DNA of 64,000 bases from Eriocheir sinensis (lineage: Eukaryota; Arthropoda; Malacostraca; Decapoda; Varunidae), in assembly GCF_024679095.1 (NCBI RefSeq), contig NW_026111610.1, forward strand, positions 720,550 to 784,549. Direction: 5' to 3'. Positions within the stretch are counted from its first letter, which is position 1, and each line of letters begins with the position of its first letter. A program made the position numbers and the translations under genes. The notes beneath the pieces were generated by a model, which worked only from the letters and a program-made list of their open reading frames with translations, was not told the origin of the DNA and ran no database searches. Below, one piece after another: positions 1 to 9,668 of the stretch.

Positions 1-2490
1 CATTTACATTATCTAATGTGTGTTTTGTATATATATTTTTATGCAAATTTATTTAATGTTCATTTTTGTACATATATTTTTATAGAAATTTGCGTTATTT
101 TATAAATATAGTTTTATATAAATTTACGTTATTTTATGTGCATTTTGTATATTTATATTTATACAAATACACATTCTTTTATTGGTATATTGTTTATTTA
201 CATTTATACGAATTTACATTATTTTATGAGTATTTTGTATACATTTTTTTATACGTATTTACTTAATTTTATGTGTATTTTGTATATGTATTTTTATGGA
301 AATCTGCGTTATTTTATGTGTATTCGTATATATATTTTGAAACAAATTTACATTATTTTATATGTATTTTGCATATCAATTTCAATACAAATTTACTTTA
401 TTGTATGTGCATTTTGTATATTTATTTTAATACAAGTTCAAATATTTTATATGTATTTTGGTATCAATCATTTTATAAAAAATGCGTTATTTTATAGGTA
501 TTTTGCATCTTAATTTTCATTTTATATGTACTTTGTATATATATTTTTATACGCTTTTACATTATTTAATATTTATTTTGAATATATATTTTTATACAAA
601 TTCATGGTATTTTATGTGTATTTGTATATATATTTTCATATAAATTTACATTATTTTATGTGTATTTTGTACATATATTTTATTACAAATCTACCTTATT
701 TTATGCTTATTTTCTATGTGTATTTTGTATATTTATATTTATCCAAATACACATTCTTTTATTGGTATTTTGTTTATTTATTTTAATTCGAGTTTACATT
801 ATTTTATGTGTATTTTGTATACATTTTTTTATACGTATTTACTTAATTTTATGTGTATTTTGTATATGTATTTTATAGAAATCTACGTTTTTTATTTGTA
901 TTCGTATATATATTTTGAAACAAATTTACATTGTTTTATATGTATTTTTGCATATCTCTTTCAATTCAAATTTACCTTATTGTATGTGCATTTTGTATAT
1001 TTATTTCAATACAAATTTAAATATTTTATCTGTATTTTGGTATATATATTTTTATAAGAAATGCGCTATTTTATGGAATTCTCCATCTTTATTTTCATAC
1101 AAATTTACATTATTTTATTAATATTCGTTGTATTTATTTTTATACGAGTTTACATTATTCTATTTGTTTATGTAAATAAATTTTTATAAACATTTAAATT
1201 ATTTAATGTGTATCTTGCATATATATTTTATACAAATTTATTATCTATTATCTATTTTCATACAAATACACATTCTTTTCATGATATTTTGTTTATTTAT
1301 TTTGACACGAATTTACATTATTTGATATATATTTTGTATATATATTTCTATAGAAATCTACTTTATTTTATGTGTATTCGTATATATATTTTGAAACAAA
1401 TTTACTTTGTTTTATATGTATTTTTCAATATATCTTTCAATACAAATTTACCTTACTGTATATGCATTTTGTATATTTATTTTAATACAAATTTAAATAT
1501 TTTAAGTGTATTTTGGTATATATATTTTATAAAAATGCGATAATTTTTGAATTTTGCATCTTTATTTTCATACAAATTTATATTATATTATTGATATTCT
1601 GTGTATTGATTTTGATACGATTTTACATAATACTATTTGTTTTTTGTATATATTTTTTTATACAAATATACATTATTTAATGTGTATCTTGCATATATAT
1701 TTTATACAAATTTACGTTATTTTAAGTGTATTTGTTTATATATTTTCATTCAAATTTACATTATTTGATGTGTATTTTGTATATTTCTTTTCAAACAAAT
1801 TTAAATTATTTTTGTGTTTTTTTGTATATAGTTTTATACAAATTTAGGTTATTTTATGTACGCATTTACATTATTTAGTGTGTGTTTTGTATATATATTT
1901 TTATGCAAATTTACTTTATTTTATGTGCATTTTTGTACATATATTTTTATAGAAATTTGAGTTATTTGTATATGTTTTCTCATACAAATTTACATTATTT
2001 TATTGCTATTTTGTTTATTTATTTTGATACGAATTACATGATTATATGTGTATTTTGTACATATTTTTTATACGTATTTACATTACTTAATGTGTATGTT
2101 GTTTATATATTTTTAAACAAATGTACGTTATTATATGTATTTGTATAAATATTTTGATACAGATTTACATTATTCTATGTATTTTGTATGTACATTTCAA
2201 TTCAAATTTAGATTATTTTAGCTGTATTTTGTATATATATTTTCATACAAATTTAATAACTTCTGTGTATTTTTGTATATAGTTTTATACAAATTTACGA
2301 TATTTTATGTGTATTTTGTATATTTATATTTATACAAATACACTTTCTTTTACTGGTATTTTGTTTATTTATTTTGATACGATTTTTATGTGTATTTTGT
2401 ATTCATTTTTTTATACGTATTTACTTCATTTTATGTGTATTTTGTATATATTTTTATAGAAATCAACGTTATTTTATGTGTATTCGTATA
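1..2490 (+). repeat. 45-bp tandem repeat array, block 1 (plus orientation)
   Basis: Continuous head-to-tail monomers of about 45 bp in the TTATGTGTATTTTGTATA orientation, here called plus. The block matches 25,547-28,572 almost base for base at its start and is continuous with 7226 onward if the LTR element is removed. It ends with TATTC plus GTATA, the left target duplication of that element. The left edge of the array lies outside the window. No gene is seen; the 15-residue periodic open frames follow from a period divisible by three. Confidence 0.93.
2486..2490. repeat. Target-site duplication GTATA, left
   Basis: GTATA directly precedes the TG of the 5' LTR and is repeated at 7226-7230 directly after the CA of the 3' LTR. 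The uninterrupted paralog at 28,568-28,572 has a single GTATA, which confirms both the insertion point and the 5-bp duplication. Confidence 0.93.
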
Positions 2491-2570
2491 TGTCGCGGTT
2501 TAGATTCGCAACAAGTTTTTTTTTATATTATTTGCTATAGGGAAGCTGCTGACGCGTTTTCCTAGTTCGT

Positions 2571-2629
2571 CACGTGACCTAGGCGCGGGGCGGGTCACGA
2601 TGACTCAGCCTGTTCGTTGCCTAGGCGAC
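2571..2629 (+). promoter_or_regulatory. Cluster of promoter-like motifs in U3 of the 5' LTR
   Basis: Within 60 bp the sequence shows an E-box CACGTG (2571-2576), a GC box GGGGCGGG (2587-2594), TGACTCAGC (2601-2609) and an imperfect palindrome GTTGCCTAGGCGAC (2616-2629). TGACTCAGC satisfies both the AP-1 and the antioxidant-response (CNC-bZIP/small Maf) patterns. The palindrome resembles an RFX X-box with one mismatch in the right half. The same cluster occurs about 3,473 bp downstream in the 3' LTR, with TGACTCAGC at 6074-6082. Matches are direct; use by crab factors is inferred. Confidence 0.45.
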
Positions 2630-3500
2630 GAGCGTAGTGATGCCAAGGCGTGCATTTTCGTTGCGGGTCGCCCGCTGTGTTTTACCTGCGCTTACGCACT
2701 TTCAGAAGTTGCCACTCCATTCTGCAGGTGCGTAGTAGTGTGTGCATTACTGCAGCTAGTTATGCCTCTGTTGATGAGGAAGTCTTGTATTGTCTTTGTG
2801 CTTCCCGCCATGGGGGCTGTTGCCGCCCGCGGCCTGTGTTGCTAGCCCGCGATTGTTGCTTTCCTCTACGTGTCTGTACGTAGCTTGCTCCGCTGTTATA
2901 TTGCGGTGCCATGCACTTGCAAGTTATAGCTGCGCGTCAGGGAAGTGTAACGATATCTGCCTATGGCAGTATTGCTCAGAGTGCTGTCAGCACCCTCTGT
3001 TGTATTTTTCCGCGCCAGCAGCGTTTTGCATCTCGGCCGGGCGAGTTGGGGCCCGTCAGGTCACTCGCCGCGGCTCGGGACTTCCTTCTCCCCCTGACCG
3101 CCGTCTGGTGAGGTCACGGGGCGACGTTCCTCTACTCTCGCCTCCTCTTGGCACCACGCGGTTTTCCTCCTGCTGGAGTGTGGGGATCCTGGGCTTCGCC
3201 ACTTCGGGATACAGCCCACACCGGGTCTCAGTTTGGGTGTGTCGAGTCCGCGGCGGCCTCTTCCTGAAAGCCGCATCTACCGCCGACATCACGCGCCTGA
3301 TGAGAGGACCCACGGCAGGAAGGACAAGCTGCAGCCACCTCGAGCAAGGCTGTGCAACGAACCTCTACTCTTCTCCCTCCGCACCAAGTTAAGTAGCTAG
3401 TTGTTAGTGTAGCCAGGGCAGGTTAGTCTTGTGCGAGCACGAGTAACGCTAGGCTCAGCTGAGTGTGTATGTGAGATTTGTCTGTGTTTTCTTTGTGTGT

Positions 3501-3506
3501 AATAAA
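3501..3506 (+). promoter_or_regulatory. AATAAA polyadenylation signal (5' LTR copy)
   Basis: AATAAA followed by a GT-rich stretch and CACGAGCTTTATT. The equivalent at 6974-6979 in the 3' LTR would end the genomic transcript, placing the R/U5 boundary roughly 15-30 nt downstream of this position in the 5' LTR. Confidence 0.6.
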
Positions 3507-3616
3507 GTTAGTGCATAGTTGTACACGAGCTTTATTAGTAAACCTTTTGCCTGTGCGTATGTGCCTTCCAGCCCCATAAGGAGAGTAAATAAGAACCCCA
3601 CGGGAGATTTGAGCAG

Positions 3617-3622
3617 GTAAGT
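3617..3622 (+). promoter_or_regulatory. Candidate 5' splice site in U5
   Basis: CAG|GTAAGT is a perfect metazoan 5' splice-site consensus. It lies downstream of AATAAA, so only transcripts from the 5' LTR would carry it before cleavage in the 3' LTR. Use is not shown by the sequence. Confidence 0.3.
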
Positions 3623-3754
3623 CGTGTTAGTAACCCTAGTCAGGGTGTGTACACCGTTGTCTCCTGGCGTGCCGCGAGAATCAACCCTTGTCGGCTAGCT
3701 ACCGCCTTGTGAGCACACTCCTGTTATTAAAACATTATTTTACCCCGTGACAAT

Positions 3755-3773
3755 TGGCGCCCGAAACAGAGAC
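3755..3773 (+). other. Primer-binding site, tRNA-Lys-like
   Basis: TGGCGCCCGAAACAGAGAC begins two bases after the 5' LTR ends. It closely resembles the Lys3-type primer-binding site of retroviruses, with one extra A and one base change as I recall that site. The position and the TGG start, complementary to a tRNA CCA end, are diagnostic of minus-strand priming. Confidence 0.85.
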
Positions 3774-4585
3774 TCCTTCTGGCTGGTAAGTGTGTGCACT
3801 TGGCTAGGTGTGTCTGTGTTTAGTGTCACAGCTTAGTATAACTGTGTTAGTGAGACTTATTAGCTAGCAGAGTGTTAGTTTTTACCTCTGACTAGTTTTG
3901 TGTGTTGTCCTTAGGTATAGGTTCTGTTTTAGTGCCAGCTTTTGTTCTGTTCCTATTGCCCCGAGTGCCAGTGAGCATAGGGTTTGATATTAGGACAGAT
4001 TATCTTCCCCCAGTGCTACCGTGACCTTATCCGCAGGTATCGCGCTCCCTGAAGACAGCAGGTGCCCTGTGCTTCGCCGGCAGAGTGTGGGCATAAGTCC
4101 TGTGTCTGCGAGTCGCGCCTGACGGAGGCTCGGTGGGGTTTGCTGTGCCGTTCCAGTAGCCGTGCCTGGGCTCCACTTTCTTGTCTCCTCGTCGCCGTTC
4201 CCTGTGTGGGACGACCACGTGGCTCTTGTGGTCGGCGACGTGAGAAGGGACCAGCTCGACGAGACGCCATCTGCATTTTTACCGGGTGTGTGCGTTCTCT
4301 TTTTGTTGAGAGTTGGGCATAAGCTAGTTTAGCCAGATTAATTCACCTCTACCTGCAGCTAGCTACTCAGGTTTGTGTAGGGTTCTAGAAGGCTCTAGTT
4401 TTGCCAGTTAGTCACCCCTAGCCTGGGTTTTAGTTAGCTCAGGACTGTGCAGGGTGCAGCGGTCTAGTTAGGGCCAGTTTTCTCTCTCTCCAGCCTGTGT
4501 AGTGAGTTCAGGTTATTTAGGGGGAGTGTGTTCTAGATAATTCTAGATTTTTGGGCTGTTCAGTCACCTTATTCTGCCAGAGTTA
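3774..4585 (+). other. Untranslated leader of the LTR element
   Basis: About 0.8 kb between the primer-binding site and the Gag-like ORF. It is rich in stop codons in all forward frames and has no credible ORF. It contains a perfect 5' splice-site motif, GTAAGT at 3786-3791 just after the primer site, and a pyrimidine-rich run ending in CAG at 4493, so a 708-nt leader intron (3786-4493) is possible. Packaging signals would be expected here, but none can be recognised by eye. Confidence 0.6.
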
Positions 4586-5806
4586 GTGCAGGGCAAGCCA
4601 GGCAGGATGTTTGTTACTCGTGAGCCTTCTACCGAGTATTGGTTTCAGCTGGGTGAGCGCCTTGAGCTGACGGGGCAAGACCTCGTCGCGTGGGTTCGCG
4701 AGGAGCTGCTGCGGGAGGCCTACTTCGAGGAGTTGGAGAGGAAAGACCGCGAGGCTGAGCTCTCCCACGAGCGAGAGATGCAAGAGGCTCAGCGCGCCCA
4801 CGAGAGGGCCATGAAGGAGTCTGGAAGGCTCCAACGCCTCGCCCTCGCACGTCTCGCCTGCCCCTGGTTCGACACCAGCGACCTGGACACGCAGGTAACC
4901 GAGCCTCAGCCCTCCCCTGAGGTTGTCAGCACTGTGCCGTGTGACCCTGCTCGGCAGGCAGTAGCTGGGGAGGACCACGACCAAGGAGAGTGCCTGCAGG
5001 AGGAGGCTTTGCCTCTCTCCCCGGCGCTCCTGACGGTGCAGGAATGCACGGTGGTCCCGGTAGACGACGCAGACGCGCAGCCGCCTTGCGTCTCGAGTAC
5101 GGTTGCTGGTGCCAGAGCAGAGGAAGAGGGGAATCTCGAGCCCTCTGCACTGCTGACGGTGTCACAGGAGGAATCACTGGAGCTGAAGGTTAGTGACGCG
5201 GGGCAGCTGGCCACCGCCTCTCCCTCGCCCGTTTCGGTTCCTACTGCCTCGCGCAAGAAGCCTCCTGACATAGACGTTAAGGCCTCGCTAGGTTGCGCCT
5301 CAGCACCTCCTGACGCGGGGCAGCTGCCTCCTGACTCTCCCTCGCTCGCCTCGGAATCCACGGCCACGCGCAAGAAGCCTCCTGACATCGATGTCAAGGC
5401 TTCGCTGGGTTGCGCCGCAGCACCTCCCGGAAAACAAGGCCACCGCACCGCCAAGCTGTCTCGCCTTCGCCGTGGTCTAGGTAAGAGTGACTGTTCAGTG
5501 TTGTGTGAGGGTTCCGGGCGACGCCGCCGCAGAAGGAGGCGTGTCACCCGAGGGCTTAGAGGTCGCGCCCTTGCCAGGCGCCCTTGGAAAGCCCGCCCTC
5601 CGAGTTCCTTCTGGCGTGCAGCCAGACCTGCAAGTGTAGGTAGGCCGTCGTGTGTAGGTCGTCGCCGTGATTCTGTGAAACAAGTAGACACACTTCACTA
5701 CACAGTGCCACACCACACTCCACACTACCACACTAAATATGGACATGTGTCCCTAGTCTTGTCTCGGGCCTCTCTGCAGCTTCAGGAGTTTTCTCCATGC
5801 TTGTAG
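4586..5806 (+). CDS. Gag-like protein of the non-autonomous LTR element
   Basis: The only long ORF of the element: 406 codons from ATG 4586, with a second in-frame ATG at 4607 that could be the true start. Residues about 17-85 (EPSTEYWFQLGERLELTGQD, then a charged heptad-like region rich in E, R and K) resemble, from memory, the N-terminal Gag region of arthropod Ty3-type elements and look like a coiled coil. The middle is acidic and Pro/Ser-rich and holds a perfectly phased 39-residue duplication around RKKPPDIDVKASLGC. The C-terminal third is basic with an eight-Arg run and then a His/Tyr-rich tail. No CCHC zinc knuckle, protease DSG/DTG or polymerase motif is present. A splice-donor-like AG|GTAAGAG at 5479-5487 lies inside the frame, so the tail may be intronic. 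It probably binds element RNA or particles supplied by an autonomous partner. Assignment is tentative. Confidence 0.5.
   Translation: MQGKPGRMFVTREPSTEYWFQLGERLELTGQDLVAWVREELLREAYFEELERKDREAELSHEREMQEAQRAHERAMKESGRLQRLALARLACPWFDTSDLDTQVTEPQPSPEVVSTVPCDPARQAVAGEDHDQGECLQEEALPLSPALLTVQECTVVPVDDADAQPPCVSSTVAGARAEEEGNLEPSALLTVSQEESLELKVSDAGQLATASPSPVSVPTASRKKPPDIDVKASLGCASAPPDAGQLPPDSPSLASESTATRKKPPDIDVKASLGCAAAPPGKQGHRTAKLSRLRRGLGKSDCSVLCEGSGRRRRRRRRVTRGLRGRALARRPWKARPPSSFWRAARPASVGRPSCVGRRRDSVKQVDTLHYTVPHHTPHYHTKYGHVSLVLSRASLQLQEFSPCL
5194..5428 (+). repeat. 117-bp tandem duplication inside the Gag-like ORF
   Basis: Two adjacent copies of about 117 bp, each starting near GACGCGGGGCAGCTG and containing the codons for RKKPPDIDVKASLGC. 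The length is a multiple of three, so the frame is kept and 39 residues are repeated. Copies differ at several synonymous and non-synonymous positions, so the duplication is older than the LTR divergence of this insertion. Confidence 0.85.
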
Positions 5807-5962
5807 TAAAAGGCTGGAGTTTTTACACTCATCAAGCTGAAGGGAGCCACCCGATGACGTACACCTTGTGCTTGTGTAACTAGGTTTAGCTAGGGGTTAG
5901 TTCAAATTTTATATGTACGCTAGGAGTAGCGCCCATGATAAAATTTCATTTGCATGGGCGAA
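5807..5962 (+). other. 3' untranslated part of the element; polypurine tract not evident
   Basis: 156 bp between the stop of the Gag-like ORF and the 3' LTR. The bases directly before the LTR (CATTTGCATGGGCGAA) are not the usual long purine run. An 8-bp perfect inverted repeat, CGCCCATG at 5930-5937 and CATGGGCG at 5953-5960, flanks a 15-nt loop immediately upstream of the LTR. Confidence 0.6.
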
Positions 5963-7225
5963 TGTCGCGGTTTAGATTCGCGACAAGTTATTTTTTTATA
6001 TTATTTGCTATAGGGAAGCTGCTGACGCGTTTTCCTAGTTCGTCACGTGACCTAGGCGCGGGGCGGGTCACGATGACTCAGCCTGTTCGTTGCCTAGGCG
6101 ACGAGCGTAGTGATGCCAAGGCGTGCATTTTCGTTGCGGGTCGCCCGCTGTGTTTTACCTGCGCTTACGCACTTTCAGGAGTCGCCACTCCATTCTGCAG
6201 GTGCGTAGTAGTGTGTGCATTACTGCAGCTAGTTATGCCTCTGTTGATGAGGAAGTCTTGTATTGTCTTTGTGCTTCCCGCCATGGGGGCTGTTGCCGCC
6301 CGCGGCCTGTGTTGCTAGCCCGCGATTGTTGCTTTCCTCTACGTGTCTGTACGTAGCTTGCTCCGCTGTTATATTGCGGTGCCATGCACTTGCAAGTTAT
6401 AGCTGCGCGTCAGGGAAGTGTAACGATATCTGCCTATGGCAGTATTGCTCAGAGTGCTGTCAGCACCCTCTGTTGTATTTTTCCGCGCCAGCAGCGTTTT
6501 GCATCTCGGCCGGGCGAGTTGGGGCCCGTCAGGTCACTCGCCGCGGCTCGGGACTTCCTTCTCCCCCTGACCGCCGTCTGGTGAGGTCACGGGGCGACGT
6601 TCCTCTACTCTCGCCTACTCTTGGCACCACGCGGTTTTCCTCCTGCTGGAGTGTGGGGATCCTGGGCTTCGCCACTTCGGGATACAGCCCACACCGGGTC
6701 TCAGTTTGGGTGTGTCGAGTCCGCGGCGGCCTCTTCCTGAAAGCCGCATCTACCGCCGACATCACGCGCCTGATGAGAGGACCCACGGCAGGAAGGACAA
6801 GCTGCAGCCACCTCGAGCAAGGCTGTGCAACGAACCTCTACTCTTCTCCCTCCGCACCAAGTTAAGTAGCTAGTTGTTAGTGTAGCCAGGGCAGGTTAGT
6901 CTTGTGCGAGCACGAGTAACGCTAGGCTCAGCTGAGTGTGTATGTGAGATTTGTCTGTGTTTTCTTTGTGTGTAATAAAGTTAGTGCATAGTTGTACACG
7001 AGCTTTATTAGTAAACCTTTTGCCTGTGCGTATGTGCCTTCCAGCCCCATAAGGAGAGTAAATAAGAACCCCACGGGAGATTTGAGCAGGTAAGTCGTGT
7101 TAGTAACCCTAGTCAGGGTGAGTACACCGTTGTCTCCTGGCGTGCCGCGGGAATCAACCCTTGTCGGCTAGCTACCGCCTTGTGAGCACACTCCTGTTAT
7201 TAAAACATTATTTTACCCCGTGACA
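5963..7225 (+). repeat. 3' long terminal repeat
   Basis: Starts TGTCGCGG and ends CCCCGTGACA, then GTATA. Near-identical to 2491-3752. Its left end carries a perfect 7-bp inverted repeat, TGTCGCG and CGCGACA nine bases apart, that is broken by one G-to-A change in the 5' LTR. AATAAA at 6974-6979 is the likely transcript end signal. Confidence 0.96.
6974..6979 (+). promoter_or_regulatory. AATAAA polyadenylation signal (3' LTR copy)
   Basis: AATAAA with downstream GT-rich sequence, in the LTR copy expected to terminate the full-length RNA of the element. Confidence 0.65.
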
Positions 7226-7230
7226 GTATA
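7226..7230. repeat. Target-site duplication GTATA, right
   Basis: Directly follows the 3' LTR terminal CA and matches 2486-2490. The next bases, TATATTTTGAAAC, continue the repeat monomer that was split by the insertion. Confidence 0.93.
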
Positions 7231-9668
7231 TATATTTTGAAACAAATTTACATTGTTTTATATGTATTTTGCATATTTATTTCAATACAAATTTAGTTTA
7301 CAGTATGTGCATTTTTTATATTTATTTTAATACAAATTTTAATATTTTATGTGTATTTTGGTATAAATATTTTTATAAAAAATGCGTTATTTTATGGCTA
7401 TTTTGCATCTTTATCTTCATACAAATGTACATTATTTTATTAATATTCTGTGTATTTATTTTGATACGATTTTACATTATTCTATTTGTGTTTTGTATAT
7501 ATTTTTTTATAAATATTTACATTATTTAATTAGTATTTTGTATATATATTTGATACAAATTTACGTTATTTTAAGTGTATATGTTTATATATTTTCATTC
7601 AAACTTCCATTATTTTATGTGTATTTTGTATATGTATTTCAATACAAATTTACCTAATTTTATGTGTATTTTGTATATTTATTTTCATACAAATTTAAAT
7701 CATTTTTGTGTATTTTTGTATATAGTTTTATACAAACTTAGGTTATTTTATGAGTATTTTGTATATCTATTTTCATACAAATACACATTCTTTTATTGAT
7801 ATTTTGTTTATTTAATTTGACGAGAATTTAAATTATTTAATGTGTATTTTGTATATATATTTTTATACGTATTTACATCATTTCATGTGTATTTTGTATA
7901 TATATTTCTATAGAAATCTACGTTATATTATGTGTATTCGTATATAGATTTTTAAACAAATTTACACTTTTATGTGTATTTTGCATATTTTTCCAATACA
8001 AATTTACCTTATTTTATATGCATTTTGTATATTAATTTTAATACAATTTTAATTATTCTATGTGTATTTTTGTATATGTATTTTTATAAAAATATGCTTT
8101 ATTTTAAGGTTATTTTGCATCTTTATTGTCATACAAATTTACGTTATTTTATTGATATTCTGCTCATTCATTTTGATACGATTTTGACATTATTCTATGT
8201 GTATTTTGTATATATTTTTCATACAAATTTACGTTATTTTATGTGTATTTGTTTATATATTTTGACACAAATTTACAGTTTTTTATGGGTATTTTGTATA
8301 TATATTTCAAAAGAAATTTACCTAGTTTTATGTGTATTTTGAATATCTATTTTCATACAAACTCAAATTATTTTTATGTATTTTTGTATATATTTCAATA
8401 CAAATTTTAGTTATGTTATGTGTATTTTGTAAATCTATTTTCATTCAAATATATATTATTTTATTGGTATTTTGTTGATGTATATTGATAAGAATTTACA
8501 TTATTTTATATGTATTTTTTATATATATTTTTATACGCATTTACATTATATAATATTTATTTTGAATATATATTTTTATTTTATGTGTATTTGTATATAT
8601 ATTTTCATATAAATTTACATTATTTTATGTGTATTTTGTACATATATTTCATTACAAATTTACCTTATTTTATGTTTATTTTGTATGTGTATTTTGTACA
8701 TTTATATTTATACAAATACACATTCTTTTATTGATATTTTGTTTATTTATTTTGTTTCGAGTTTATATTATTTTATGTGTATTTTGTTTACATTTTTTTA
8801 TACGTATTTACCTAATTTTATGTGTATTTTGTATATATATTTTTATAGAAATCTACGTTATTTTATGTGTATTCGTATATATATTTTGAAACAAATTTAC
8901 CTTGTTTTATATGTATTTTTGCATATCTCTTTCAATAGAAGTTTACCTTATTGTATGTGCTTTTTGTATATTTATTTCAATACAAATTTAAATATTTTAT
9001 GTGTTTTTGGTATATATATTTCTATAAGAAATGCGCTATTTGATAGAATTTTGCATCTTTATTTTCATATAAATTTACATTATTTTATTAATATTCGGTG
9101 TATTTATTTTGATACGATTTTACATTATTCTATTTGTTTTTTGTATATATTTTTTTTTATACATATTTACGTTATTTAATGTGTATCTTGCATATATATT
9201 TCATACAAATTTATTATCTATTATTTATTTTCATACAAATACACATTCTTTTCATGATATTTTGTTTATTTATTTTGACACGAATTTACATTACTTAATA
9301 TGTATTTTATATATATATTTTTATACGTATTTACATAATTTCATGTGTATTTTGTATATATATTTCTATAGAAATCTACGTTATTTGATGTGTATTCGTA
9401 TATATATTTTGAAACAAATTTATACTGTTTTATTTGTATTTTGCGTTTTTTTTTTTCAATACAAATTTACCTTATTGTATGTGTGCATTTTGTGTATTAA
9501 TTTTAATACAAATTTAATTATTCTATGTGTATTTTTGTATATGTATTTAAAAAAAAAATATGCTTTATCTTATGGGTATTTTGCATCTTTATTTTCATAC
9601 AAATTTAAATTATTTTATTGATATTCTGTGTACTTATTTTGATACGATTTTACATTATTCTATGTATA
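7226..9668 (+). repeat. 45-bp repeat array, block 2 (plus)
   Basis: Continuation of block 1 after the LTR element; matches 28,568-31,022. From 7226 to about 7935 one complete 16-monomer higher-order unit (about 710 bp) can be read monomer by monomer. The part 8,715-9,668 also occurs inverted at 17,747-18,690. No gene. Confidence 0.92.

Larger units (their letters stand above)
2491..3752 (+). repeat. 5' long terminal repeat
   Basis: Starts TGTCGCGG and ends CCCCGTGACA. The paired copy is 5963-7225. Differences from that copy include CGCAACA for CGCGACA near the left end, a one-base indel in the T-run that follows, two changes near 2707-2711, one near 3146, and two near 3648-3678. The first 140 bp hold a cluster of promoter-like motifs and an AATAAA lies at 3501. 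A 200-codon frame (2790-3392) stays open in both LTRs. I do not call it a gene, because near-identical LTRs preserve chance frames and it resembles nothing I recognise. Confidence 0.96.
2491..7225 (+). mobile_element. Non-autonomous LTR retrotransposon (Ty3-like or retrovirus-like), complete ends
   Basis: A 4,735-bp GC-richer island in the AT-rich array. It has two LTRs of 1,262 and 1,263 bp that start TG and end CA, 5-bp GTATA target duplications, and a primer-binding site two bases after the 5' LTR. The internal region of about 2.2 kb has a leader of about 0.8 kb and one long ORF with a Gag-like N-terminus. I see no protease, reverse transcriptase, RNase H or integrase coding sequence, so the element must have moved with enzymes from a relative. 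By eye the LTRs differ at about seven positions including one 1-bp indel (about 0.6%), so the insertion is young. Family assignment is an inference from the Gag resemblance and the Lys-type primer site. Confidence 0.93.

Noticed and set aside
150..165. Matches to the yeast ARS core (ATTTATATTTA) in the CAAATACACATTC-type monomer
   Set aside because: The motif is expected by chance in DNA this AT-rich and is not an origin determinant in animals.
2790..3392. 200-codon frame in the 5' LTR, repeated at 6263-6865 in the 3' LTR, plus antisense frames
   Set aside because: Conservation between two LTRs of one young insertion is not evidence of coding. The frames overlap promoter-like sequence and show no recognisable domain.
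4062..5746. Antisense and alternative-frame ORFs within the LTR element interior (for example 4906-5691 minus)
   Set aside because: Shadows of the GC-rich Gag-like frame; low-complexity Ser/Arg/Pro composition and no motif.
2491..7225. Endogenous retrovirus with env
   Set aside because: The interior is only 2.2 kb with one Gag-like frame; no pol or envelope coding sequence is visible.
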